NCBI RefSeq assembly: GCF_032854445.1
Contig: NC_088302.1
Span: 31,465,979-31,529,978 of the forward strand
Direction: 5' to 3'
Length of the DNA stretch: 64,000 nucleotides
Source: Liolophura sinensis
Taxonomy: Eukaryota > Mollusca > Polyplacophora > Chitonida > Chitonidae
Positions 23,303 through 35,300 of the stretch are shown here, one piece after another. The notes beneath the pieces are model-generated. The model saw only the letters and a program-made list of their open reading frames with translations, did no database searches and was not told the DNA's origin. Position numbers and translations under genes: made by a program. Position 1 is the first letter of the stretch; the number at the start of each line of letters is the position of its first letter.

Positions 23303-26300
23303 ATGGCGGCGGCAATATCCTCTTCACCCGAGCTAGCCTGGACGGATTACCTGACCATTGCCATTTACTTTGTTGTTGTTTTAATTGTCGGACTTTGGGT
23401 AAATACTTCAATAAGATACCTCATTAAGTTTTAAACCATTTTTATATTTGACTGGTGTTTTATGCCGTACTCAAGAATATTTCACCTATACAGCGGCGGC
23501 CATGATTACGGTGGGCGGAAACCCACGACCATTTGCAAGTTGCTGAGAGACCTTGGCATGTACAACCGGAGAGGAAGTCAAGATTTGCTAGACTTGAACT
23601 CACGGCGATCGCATTCATGAGAAGCTTCAGGGTCATTGCGCCGCGCTGTCGCCACGGCCACGGAGACCCCCTAAAACTTTTTAAACATGATATACCGATA
23701 ACCTGTGGCAATTATACCCCTAAGTGGTTCCGGCGATAAATGGCCACCAGGATGGTTTGAAGGACCTCAAAACCTTTTCGGCGTTTCCTCTTCCATTTCA
23801 AGACCGTGTCAGAAACGTTTCCGTATTTCGAAGAACCATCCCCTGGGTATCACTTTGTTTAACCATTGCTTACAGTGCGTCTTATGTTTTCTTGTCAGGC
23901 CACTTTTCGTCCCAACAGGGATAGCTCTGAGGGATACTTCCTGGCTGGAAAGGACATGTCATGGTTTCCCGTAAGTTTACCTTTACTACAAAATTCATAC
24001 ATTATCAGAAAGCAGATGTGCTTTCTCGATACTTCACTGGGTACATTTCCATTAATAAAAGCTTGGTAAAATTCTCGTCCGTATGAATTTTAGAACGAGA
24101 AGTACTTTCTGTCTCCCATTGAGAAATTATTAATAAAGATTAACAACGTCAGTCATTTTACTTTCCTCTGATAATGCAAATGTGTGACTCCATGCCGGGA
24201 TTTTGTCATCAGACTGTAACTGGTAAGGTTTTTTCATCAAATAGGCCACCAATGTTGTTACGCTGTGCTTGATTAAAGTTTTACACATGTAACCGTGGCT
24301 TGATGATTGTCTCTTAAGGTTGGAGCCTCGCTCTTCTCAACAAACTGCGGTGCTCAGATGTTTATTGGGATGGCCGGTTCTGCTGCAGCTTCCGGTCTAA
24401 GCGTTGCCGTCTACGAACTCCACGTGAGTAATTTGAAAATTAGCAGCGCCATTATCTGATCACGTTTGGAATAATAGAAATAGCTACAACTGCTTCAGTG
24501 AAAAGCTATAAATTACGTGGAAATACACAGGCAAGAAATAATTAAATGCATGGGTTGTGTTAATTTGGTTGATTGACTGATTGATTAATTGACCGATTGC
24601 GGTTTAATGCCGTACTATCAAAAGCGCTTGGCGTCATGTTTAGACAATACCAGGTGGCCAAAAGTAGGTTACCGCCGTTAGGTAAAAATAGGAATCAGGA
24701 CCTCATTAGCACTTCCGTTACTTAGGAGAGACGAATGTAATTCTGTGTATTTTAGGGTGTAAAGCCTTTTTTCGCTGGTGTACAGGTGCATGCTTTGTAT
24801 CAAAATGATGAAAATTGTATAAGCTTTAGGCAGGTATGAGTTTTAATGATGAAAGTTTGAAATTCTGGGTGAGAGGACACAGGGAGACAGGTGGTGATGA
24901 GGCTGCAAGTGACGTCGCCATGGCGTTGCTAGGCACCCCTCCCTGCTGCTGGCAGAGAAAGGTACAGATTTTGACGGTCAACCCATGTCATGCCTATGTC
25001 GAACAGACTTTCTCAGGCTTCAAGTACGATGGAAACTGAAGAATGTTGGCCTTTGAAATTTGATGAACTTAGATCAGTATTCACATTCTGCACAGGAATT
25101 TGTATATAGATATACACTCATTATTTCAATGTTCAGTGTTTTTGTATATAAAACGAAACTATCCAGAAAAAGGTAATTTGATATATATAATCAAGCTCAT
25201 GGTTGGAAGTCTGCCAGTCTACAGGTACATGTTTTAACATTGGACAGTTTCCTATTTGATCACACGCAATGAAGAGCTTTGATATGTCAGCCTATTAAGA
25301 TTCAATCAAGAGCGTAAAGCCACATTACAACCCATATAGTGTAAGCTGACCTAATCAGTCTTACCAGCTGAGTTAAGTCCTGCATTACTTATTATATACT
25401 TCACCGTACGTGGGAAGGTCTGTCAGCAACCTGCGGATAGTCGTGGGTTCCCCGTATAAGTGAGATATTCTTGAGCAAGGCGTAAAACGCCAATCAAATA
25501 AATCAATAAGTAAATATTATATACTTCCATATATTTTCAGGCTGTGTACTTCTTGGTATTTCTAGGATGGGTTGTGAATCCTGTATATACTGCAACTGGG
25601 GTAAGTACAGTGCTTCCAAATTCATCACCATGAACCGCTTGAGTAATATGTTTATTATTTTATATTTGGCCCATCATTTAGGTGAGGTTCATTGTGCATT
25701 ATTTTGTCTATTATGACGCACTTTTGCTACGACATGGCTGAAATACTGCCCATTTTTGCGCAAAGCCGTAATCATAAATTTATTTTTGGTTAAGATTAGC
25801 CCTTAGAAGTTGGTTAAGTTTGCTTATTTATTTCGGGAGAAAAGGCAGTAGAATATCATTTTTGGACAACCTGCTGTTATTCACACATCAATAAAAACGC
25901 TTTTCCGATATGCAATATTGATTTTTGTCTTTAAATAGGGATGCAAAGAATACGCATTTCTCTGTTTCGAAAATCAACTATAGTAAGCTATAAATTTCTG
26001 TTGCGCAGGCGTTCACTGTCCCACAGTACGTCCGACGTAGGTTCCGGAGTAGGAGGTTGCAGGCGTCCCTGGCGTCCGTGATGCTGTGTGTCTATATCTC
26101 CAATCTGATTGCTGTAAGTCTAAAATCAATCTCGGTGAAACCCAACCCCAGTTTGATTCACACGTATTAAGCGTAAGCCTTTTTCCACATGTGTGCATGT
26201 GGACTTCTGTCTTCTTTGTACACAGGTCGTCGAACACATCTCTAGCAAATCCTTTACTGGGTTTGGAAATGACCATTGCTATAACGCAGGCAAGGTCAAG

Positions 26301-29300
26301 AAAACTTATAACAACGGTCGACCTGTCTCATGACAAAATGTTACTTTTGAATGCTCAATTGTAAATCATAAGCATAGTTAAGAACAGTTAAAATTACTTT
26401 TACGTGGTAAAAGTTACAGTTTAAGCATCGTAAAGAATAGTTCACATAAAACACTGTCTCACCGCCAAATTTGCTACTTTTTCTTTTCATTCTTAAGCAC
26501 TGCATATTTTTCTCGATGGAACACAGGTCGAGCAATGATTTATTTATTTATTTATTTGTTTACTTATGTATTTATGTAATTATTTATTTATTCATTTATT
26601 TGATTGGGGACTTAGTGAAGAATATTTCACTTACACGATAGCGACCAGCATTATGGCGGGAGGAAACAGGACAGAACATAGGGGAAACCCACGACCACCC
26701 GTAGGATGCTGCAATACCTTGCCACGCACGACCAGAAAAAAGCAATGTGTAAAATATATATGTTTTTTGTTTGAAGACACACAGGCTAAAAATCTATTTT
26801 TCCTTTCAGTCACAGATATTCACAGGTACCCTAATCATGCGCCACGTCCTAGGCTGGAACACCTATTTGTCAGTATTTGCAATTCTCGCAGTAACAACTG
26901 TCTACACAATTGTAGGTAAGCAAATACCTATTTGCTACGTTTCGGGGAGCCTTGTGGGGCACTTCGGGGAGCCATGTGACCAGTTAGAAATCAAGATAGA
27001 AACGGCGAACCCTAACTGACACTCCTAAGGCAAAATGTCTCTTCAATATAGTTTTTTATGTTACAGCACAGCAACACTGTTTTCTTCACACAGGCTTCTT
27101 ATGGACGACTGAAGTGTCTCTAATAATGATGAATATATTTATTTATTTATTTATTTATTTATTTATTTGATTGGTATTTTACGCCGTACTCGAGAATATT
27201 TCACTTACACGACGGCAGCCAGCATTATGATTGGAGGAAACCGGGCAGAGCCCGGGGGAAACCCCACGACCATCCATAGGTTGTTGCAAGACCTTCCCAC
27301 GTACGGCCGGAGAGGAAGCCAGCATGAGCTGGACTTGAACTCACAGCGATAATAAATATAAGAGTTTGACAATTATGCTTTAACAGGTTTCTCCACAGCC
27401 GATGGAACATTCTTAGTTCCCAATATTTTGTTACTTGTCACATTCTTCCTTTTCCTGAAGCTTTCCTCTGTAAACTTGATCAACCAATTAAACCAGACAT
27501 TCTTGTTAAGCAGACAGCTAGTGCTTACACCACAGAACATCTTTTGCATTGTACCTTCTCTGTTGCAGGTGGCTTAGCCGCTGTCATGTACACAGATGCT
27601 CTCCAAACCTTCATCTATATGACTGGGGCTCTCGTCGTTCTGTTCAGAAGTATGATCAATATTTCTTGACAGTTGAGCGTTGGTGCCTTTATTAACTGTA
27701 TTATTTATTTCTTTCGTTTTAAACGCAATGCACAAGACGACGTACCTGTACGACGAATGTTCATCTGTGAGAACCATGCATTAACAAAACAACCACTTAT
27801 GTTTTAAATCTTTATTGATTTTTCCTAAATGGGGTATAAAAACTGAGACAGCATTTAAGGGCGTAATTTACGAAAGAGATGAACAAAATATATCTACAAA
27901 TACCAGTACAGGCTAACCATCGAATAGATCTGTCTACATAGACGAATAATTGCCTTGAAAAGTGAATTTTGAAAAGACGAAAAAATATACCGACCTAATG
28001 TTATTTTTCGAAATGAATGACAAAGCTAGTGTAGGTTAGATGAACTATATTCTTTATATTTTACTTACCTACACTGCACATTTTCTAAAACTATTAAATT
28101 AGCTTCTGTTTAAGGCTTGAGTTTCGATACCATGATTTTATTCAACATGAGGTTTCCTAAGGCACTCTTAGAAAGACTGAGACATTCTTTCAAAGTTCAC
28201 GGTGTCATTTCATAAATCGTCATGCTCCACGATTGGGGAATCTGAAAAAAAGTTTAAACAGTTTCGGGTCGAAGCCGAAAACTCGCTTCAATCAGCAGAG
28301 AGCATCTTGCAGGTCGTACATGTGCGGAAGTTTCAAGCGGAAGTTTCGCTCGGTCATGTGAGTGTTGCTTGTCATGGATGGTGCAGCGATATAACGCACG
28401 ATAAACGTAGCCCATCGTTTAAACACCCTATGTTCAGTTTGGACGACAGCCCTTATCCAAAGGAGTCGCGTCTTTAATTTCTGGTCTAGGTTTAGACGAG
28501 ATTGGCGGCTGGGAGAACCTCATGAGGAAGTACGCCGTGGCGGTATCCAACCTTACCACTCAGGACCCCCAGAGGTACGGATGTGGACTTCCACCAGAGA
28601 GAGCCTTCCACATCTGGAGGCCCCTGACAGATAGCCAGACCCCATGGACGGGAGCTGTCACCGGTCTAACACTCATGGGCATGAACTACTGGTGCTTTGA
28701 TCAGGTAAACTGTAGCTGTCCCACACAACAAATAAACTAGCTGACTGTTTTGTGATTCTTTATGAATATAATTAAGACGTACACGGAAAAGACAAAAGCA
28801 ATGGCGACAAAGCAATGGAGTCAAAGAAAGACAATGGAAAAGCAAGGGAGGCGTCTTGTTGTTCTGTCCGCCTATGTGTGCGGGTGGTTGTCCTTAGTGT
28901 TAGTTATAGACATGATTTCGAAAAGGCAATTTGGGATAGAGTTTCCAATTTTAGCGCACACACATTCCCTCATTGTGGGCATAAACCGATTTAAATTTTG
29001 AAGTTTTCATATTTTTCTTCACTTTACAGCTTTTGGACAAGAAATGAGCTATTTTGTACACGTTTGTATACCTTACACAACTTAGAATTGATAACAAGGC
29101 TACCAAAGAGCTCGCCTGTATGAGACACAAGAAGGCAAAACTTCATGCAAAAGGCTCAATGCATAAAGAACTGAAATCGTGAATTTGGTAATTTACGGTG
29201 TTTAACATACTCATAGAAGATCGGCGATGGAACATCCCTCTTGCACCATTGTGCTTTATATACATGTAAAACTTCAGATAAATAAGTACAACACGTTTTA

Positions 29301-32300
29301 AGATACCGACCCTAAGAGATTCTTTAACAGTGATTCTCTTATATATAATACACTAAGTCAAGAATTCAGTAATTTAAGGTTTTTATATGTACACACCGAA
29401 TCAACGATATAATAACCCCGTGGTGCTATTCTGGTCCACAGGTGTGCAAATCATGTTCAATACATGCAGTACTATTTGAGAAAGCACCCCTAGCACTTTG
29501 TTAAATATTGGTTCTTCTACACAATACACGAAGTGAAGAATTCAGTAATTTACGATACATAGTATCTACTCACGGATTCGTCGATGGAATATCCCCCCTC
29601 GTGCTGTTGTGCTCTACATGTGTGTGAACCCTGAGCTCAATACCTGGAGTACTTTTTAAGATACCACTCCTAACATTTTGTTTAACTTTGCTTTCTCTAT
29701 TACTGGACGCCGACGGCACCTACTTTATACGGGCGAGCTAAAAAGGAGACATGTATGTTTTGTAATTACACCGTAGCTTCCAGTTTCTTTTGTTGCGACA
29801 GTTGGAATTTTTACACCTTGCTAAACAAGCGATATTTCTATTTCTGCATGAATACACTTGTAAATGTGTAAATATAGTTGTTTGATATTTACGTTTTAAT
29901 AAATGTTACTTGAGCAAAAAGCTGTGACCTTTCTGTCTGGCGCCTATTGTAACATGCATAATATGGTAACCCAAATTTGGACTGATGAAAACAATCATTC
30001 TTAAACGGATGATTTGTTACTTTGTTGACTGGAATGGTTTGCTGTATGTGACACCTTAGCGTGTATATGATTCTTCAAGTCTAGTGCACACGAGAGTATC
30101 TGTCAAAGGAAACAAGAAGTGTTTTGTTGGAGAAGAGTTGCGATCTCTAGAAAAAACAGGCTTAGTAATAATTGCGAATTCTTTCTTAATCTTAATCTCA
30201 ACAGCTCATTTGATTTCAATTACAAATTACAACTGGTAACACGGAAAACAGATCGGAAATCCATGTCAACAACGGGAGAATCAAGACTATTTGAACTATG
30301 GTTTCAGTAGTGATGCTTTTGATGTAAAAGTTTTAAGACTCATTTCGTGCTTATTCTTCCCCAGAAGGTAATAATGTGCTGCTTTCCTCCACGACCGTGC
30401 GTAAGAATGTCTGCCAGTAACCTGCGGATGGTGGTGGGTTTCCCCCGGGCTCTGCCGGCGTTTTTCCAAACATAATGCTGGCCAAGGTCGTATAAGCAAA
30501 ATATTCTTGAGTACAGCGTCAATCATCAATCAAATAAATAAATAAATAATTTTACACATTGATGGAATTTGTCGAAGAACAAAGCACAAAGTTTTCAGCC
30601 AGATCGAATCTGTGCTTTTTAAGAGCGGATCATTCCCGATGCTAAAATAGAACATATTCCCCTTTCATAGGGAAGATAATGAGTGTTCCAAGCAGGATAC
30701 AAATGGACACAAGGTAGATTAGCGTAAAAAGTCAGGCCCTTCAACAGAGAGAGACAAGTTCGAAGACGAAAGTATAAAGCTGAAGGGATAACTAATAAGG
30801 AAATTATACTTATGCTGACGATAAAATTTGGTTTTAGGTGGAAGTGCAAAGAGGTTTAGCCGCTAAAAACGTGACTCACGTGAAAGCTGGGGCGTTGCTG
30901 TGTGGTGCCTTAAAGGTGATAGCTGCCTTCTTTTTCATCATCCCAGGAATGGTGAGCAGAGCTATTTACCCAGGTGAGTACATACATAAATGTGATATCT
31001 GCCTTTTTCCTCATCATCCCAGGAATGGTGAGCAGAGCTATTTACCCAGTTGAGTATACACCAACAAAAGTGTGACAGATGTCGCCTTCTTCATCACCCC
31101 AGAAATGGTGAGCAGAGCTATTTACCCAGGTGAGTACATAAATAAATGTGATAGCTGCCTTTTTCCTCATCATCCTAGGAATGGCGAGCACAGCTATTTA
31201 CCCAGGTGGGTATACACACAAGAGTGGCAGATAGCTTCTTCATCCTCTTCATTTAAGGAATGGTGTGAGGACTTGCCCAGGTCAGTACACACATAGAGAT
31301 GATAGCTGCCGTCTTCTTCGTCATCTCAGGAAAGGTGAACAGAGCCATTTACTCAGGTCAGTACATAAATAAAGGTGATAGCTGCCTTCTTCTTTATCAT
31401 TTCATGAATGGTGAGCGGAACCGTTTACCTAGGTTAGTACATAAATAAAGGTGATAGCTGCCTTCTTCTTTATCATTTCATGAATGGTGAGCGGAGCCAT
31501 TTACCTGGGTTAGTACATAAATAAAGGTGATAGCTGCCTTCTTCTTTATCATTTCATGAATGGTGAGCGGAGCCGTTTACCTAGGTTAGTAGAGAAATAA
31601 GGTGATGGCTGCCTTCTTCTTTATCATTTCATTAATGGTGAGCAAAGCCATTTACCCAGGTAAGTGCATACATCAAGAACCTCCCTATGTAGTCTTTGCC
31701 CTCCCGCAGTTTTGGGATACTATCTGTTATTTAAGCTCAATTCCGTTATTTAAGTTCAATATTCATTTACAGTGGCAATAGCCCCTAAGGCTTGATCCTT
31801 TCGAAATATTTCCATGTGACAACCACATAGCATTTTTGTGTAATTCCAGAACAGTAACGTTTAGTAACTTTCTGTTAACATCACTGGATATTTGTTGGAC
31901 CTATTCACCGTGAGCCATGGTACTAGGGGATGTATCGGTAACAACTATTTAAAGTAAAATAAAAAACAAAGCTAAAATATTTATTTATTTGATTGGTGTT
32001 TTACGCCGTACTCAAGAATATTTCACTTATACGATGTCGGCCAGCATTATGGTGGGAAGAAACCGGGCAGAGCCCGGAGGAAACCCAAGACCATCCGCAG
32101 GTTGCTGGTAGATCTTCCGACGGCTAAAAATTGAAGTAAGGTTCAACATACGGACAACTGAAACTATGCATAAAAATACTTTCATTTATTTTTTTAGGTT
32201 TTTTTAAGAATGTTGAAAGGCATTCAAATATTTGAATACTATGGTGGGCTTTATGAGCTATACTGACGGTATCTAGGAACTCTGATGTTACATCACCTTT

Positions 32301-35300
32301 TTCTCTTGATGTTCACCAGAAGGAAGGAATTTTTGGGAGCATTATTTCAGTAATTTTTTCTCATGGGTAAAAAGAGTTGTTTCAACATTCAGTGTCGTGT
32401 TTAGAGTGGGATAAATTTCTTGTGACGTCAGAGTTCCTAACCTCTGACAGTATGGTCCATAAAGCCCACCTTAGAATTCAAGTGTTTGAGCGCCTTTAAT
32501 TGTATTCACAAAAATCTAAAAAAAAAAATTAAAGTATATTTGTGCTTAGTTTTAACTGGTCTATATTTTGGACGTTTTGCCAAGTTTTCTTACTTCGATT
32601 TTTAGAGATTTTTTTCTTTAAGTATTTACCAAGAGCCCAAACTGAAGTAAACGACAAGAGGCCGCCGTATTCCAACGGTCACATGTGACCACTTGCCAAC
32701 TATCATGCCAGTACGTCCTCACTGCTGTGGTTTTACTCTCCATGATGTGGGTTTTTTTTTATATAATATACACTTATAGTATTGTTTGCACGGTAATTTC
32801 ATTCAGCCACATCAAAACATATCCACGTAGAACATTTTTATATGAACTATGTGACCCTGAATCATTTTGTTTAACTTTTAGAAAAGGTGGCCTGTTCCGA
32901 TCCCGAGGTTTGCAATAAGATCTGTCAGAATCCCTCAGGCTGCTGGAACATCGCCTACCCTCTGCTAATCGTTAATCTCCTCCCGTCAGGTCAGATTACA
33001 TGTTTATGTAACGTTGAAAATGTGCATCAGATTTTACGTAATTTTATTGATTTTAAAGCATTAATTGTGTAAATATCAACTGTTAGTTGAATAAACAAGC
33101 ACGTCGTTTCAAACGAGAACAGTGAATTTTTTTTTAGCCGTCTGTTTAACAAGGTCGTGAAAAACGTATTTACAAAAAAAGAAAATCGTGTAAAATCCTA
33201 GTAGTTAATTAAGGTGTTTACTACACTAAATCGAAAATGGTGTATGTTTGTCTAAACCTCAGCCATCTAGATAATAAACACCGACAGCTGAAGGGAAGGA
33301 GGCTGAGATATTCATTGCCAAAATAGCCAGACGATTTTTTTTATATAGGGTGAATGAGATACATGTATATTTTGTAGGACTTCAAGGTCTAATGCTTGCT
33401 GCAATCTTGGCCGCTCTTATGAGCACTCTGACGTCAGTCTTTAACAGCGCAAGTGCACTATTCACCATAGACATTTGGAAGAACATCCGGCCTCGTTCAA
33501 CGGAGAAGGAATCCATAATGGTGAGCCGGACATGCGTACTTGTGATGATGGCGCTGAGTATCCTGTGGTTGCCCGTGTTAGAATTATCCCCGGGGGGCCA
33601 GCTGTGGGATACTATCCAGAGAGTAGCGGCTTACTGCAGCACCCCCAGTGCCGTTGTCCTTCTGTTTGCCCTTTTTTGGAAACGCACCTCAGAAGCTGTG
33701 AGCATTATGTAGATATTTTGTCAACTCTAGTATTTCTCATTTTGAAAATTACTTTTACTCATCGGCCTGGCAGTTAGGCCGTTCGATCAGATGTTTTCAT
33801 TAACTCATGTTTTAGTCAGAAGAGAAATTAACTTAGCTGTCGGTTGGACAATCATCTATACCGATAGAGCTACTTAAAATATGGTGAACTGAACGTTTAA
33901 GACATCTTTGTACATCCTGACGATTTTTCTTTCTCAATTTATTTGACTGACATTATAAAATGTACACATGAATATCTCCACGCATGTACGTTTACGTATT
34001 GGTCTGTTAAACCTCCTGCCCACTCACTGGTGTTAGGCCAAGGTCAGAATTCGTCTTAAGTTTGAAGCGCTTTACTCCCTTGAAATTGAGACTTACTTTT
34101 GAATTTTCTTTAAACGTATTTCACCGGTTACCTGTGACTATTTCCTAACTGTCACACTGTCGTCGCTCCTCTATTTTTTATTCTCTTTATTGTAGTCTTC
34201 ATGTTTTATTACATTGTAGTTTTCTCAGGAACACATCTGCACATTTGTCTTTCATGAGATTTCTCATATGTAACTATCACTGTTCTGTAGGGAGCTTTCT
34301 GGGGTCTGTTAGGTGGATTGCTGATTGGCATATCCCGACTGTCTCTGGATTGGGTATACCCTCAACCTGTCTGCGGCTCTGGGGTAGAGGACACGAGACC
34401 GGCTCTGTTAGCCAAGGTCAACTATCTGCATTTCGCAGCCATCATCGGTATTATCACCTCAGCTGTAATTGTCGTCGTCAGCTTAGGGACGTCACCTATT
34501 CCCAAACACCAAGTAAGTCGATCAGCTAAGGCAGTGCAATCGAGATTATTCATAACTTGTTTGAGTGGCATTTAGAAGTTGAGATAAAAGTACACTGAAC
34601 AAGGCATTCTTATGCATATACAACTTCTTGGTTTATTAACACGGCGTTCCGATGTTGTTACTAACATCGTTATCAAGTGAAGTCAAGTCATTAACACGGC
34701 GTTTCGATGTTGTTACTAACATCGTTATCAAGTGAAGTCAAGTCACTCGATAACGATGTTAGTAACTACATCAAAACGTCGAGTTAACAAACCAAGAAGT
34801 TGTATATCCATAAGAAGGCCTTGTTCAGAGATTATTCACAGTCTATCATTATAATGAGGTGAGATTGAGGAAGTGAGAGGGGTCTGGTAAGCTAAACTAC
34901 ATCTCCCACAGTCAAGAAAGTTTTCAAACACATAACTGCTTTTTAAAAAAGACATAAAAGTTGGAAAACCTTCTTCAGTTTGCTAGCGCGCACCCCTATC
35001 ATCATTATCATTGCCAATTATCGCACTGTCGTCGCATCTCTGGTTTTACCCTCCGTGCTGTAAGTCGTTTCATATATCATAGGTTCGATAGAATCTTAGG
35101 TCAAGTACCAGTCTGGTAATATGTTTCCGAACATTTTTGGGACGTTTTGCCAAAGTGTCCCAGTTTTATTAACTTACGGTCGGTATTCACTTATGATTGG
35201 CAAAAAATCGGCAGTAGTCGGAGTAGCCCTTAGTCCGTAATTCCTGCCAAGAAAGATTCATTGAGTTTGCTGTATCCATTATGAGAACAACTTCGATTCT

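Noticed and set aside
24836-25039. Open frame of 67 codons in intron 3 of gene A
   Set aside because: No splice sites that keep the transporter frame, no counterpart in gene B, no family resemblance.
28202-28477. Open frame of 91 codons before exon 8 of gene A
   Set aside because: It ends before the exon 8 acceptor and matches nothing in gene B, whose exon 8 starts at the same residue as in gene A.
30838-31296. Exon 9 of gene A extended through the following repeats, and a second open frame at 31072-31296
   Set aside because: The donor GTGAGT at 30974 and the matching 136-nt exon of gene B fix the exon end; the extension comes from the tandem copies.
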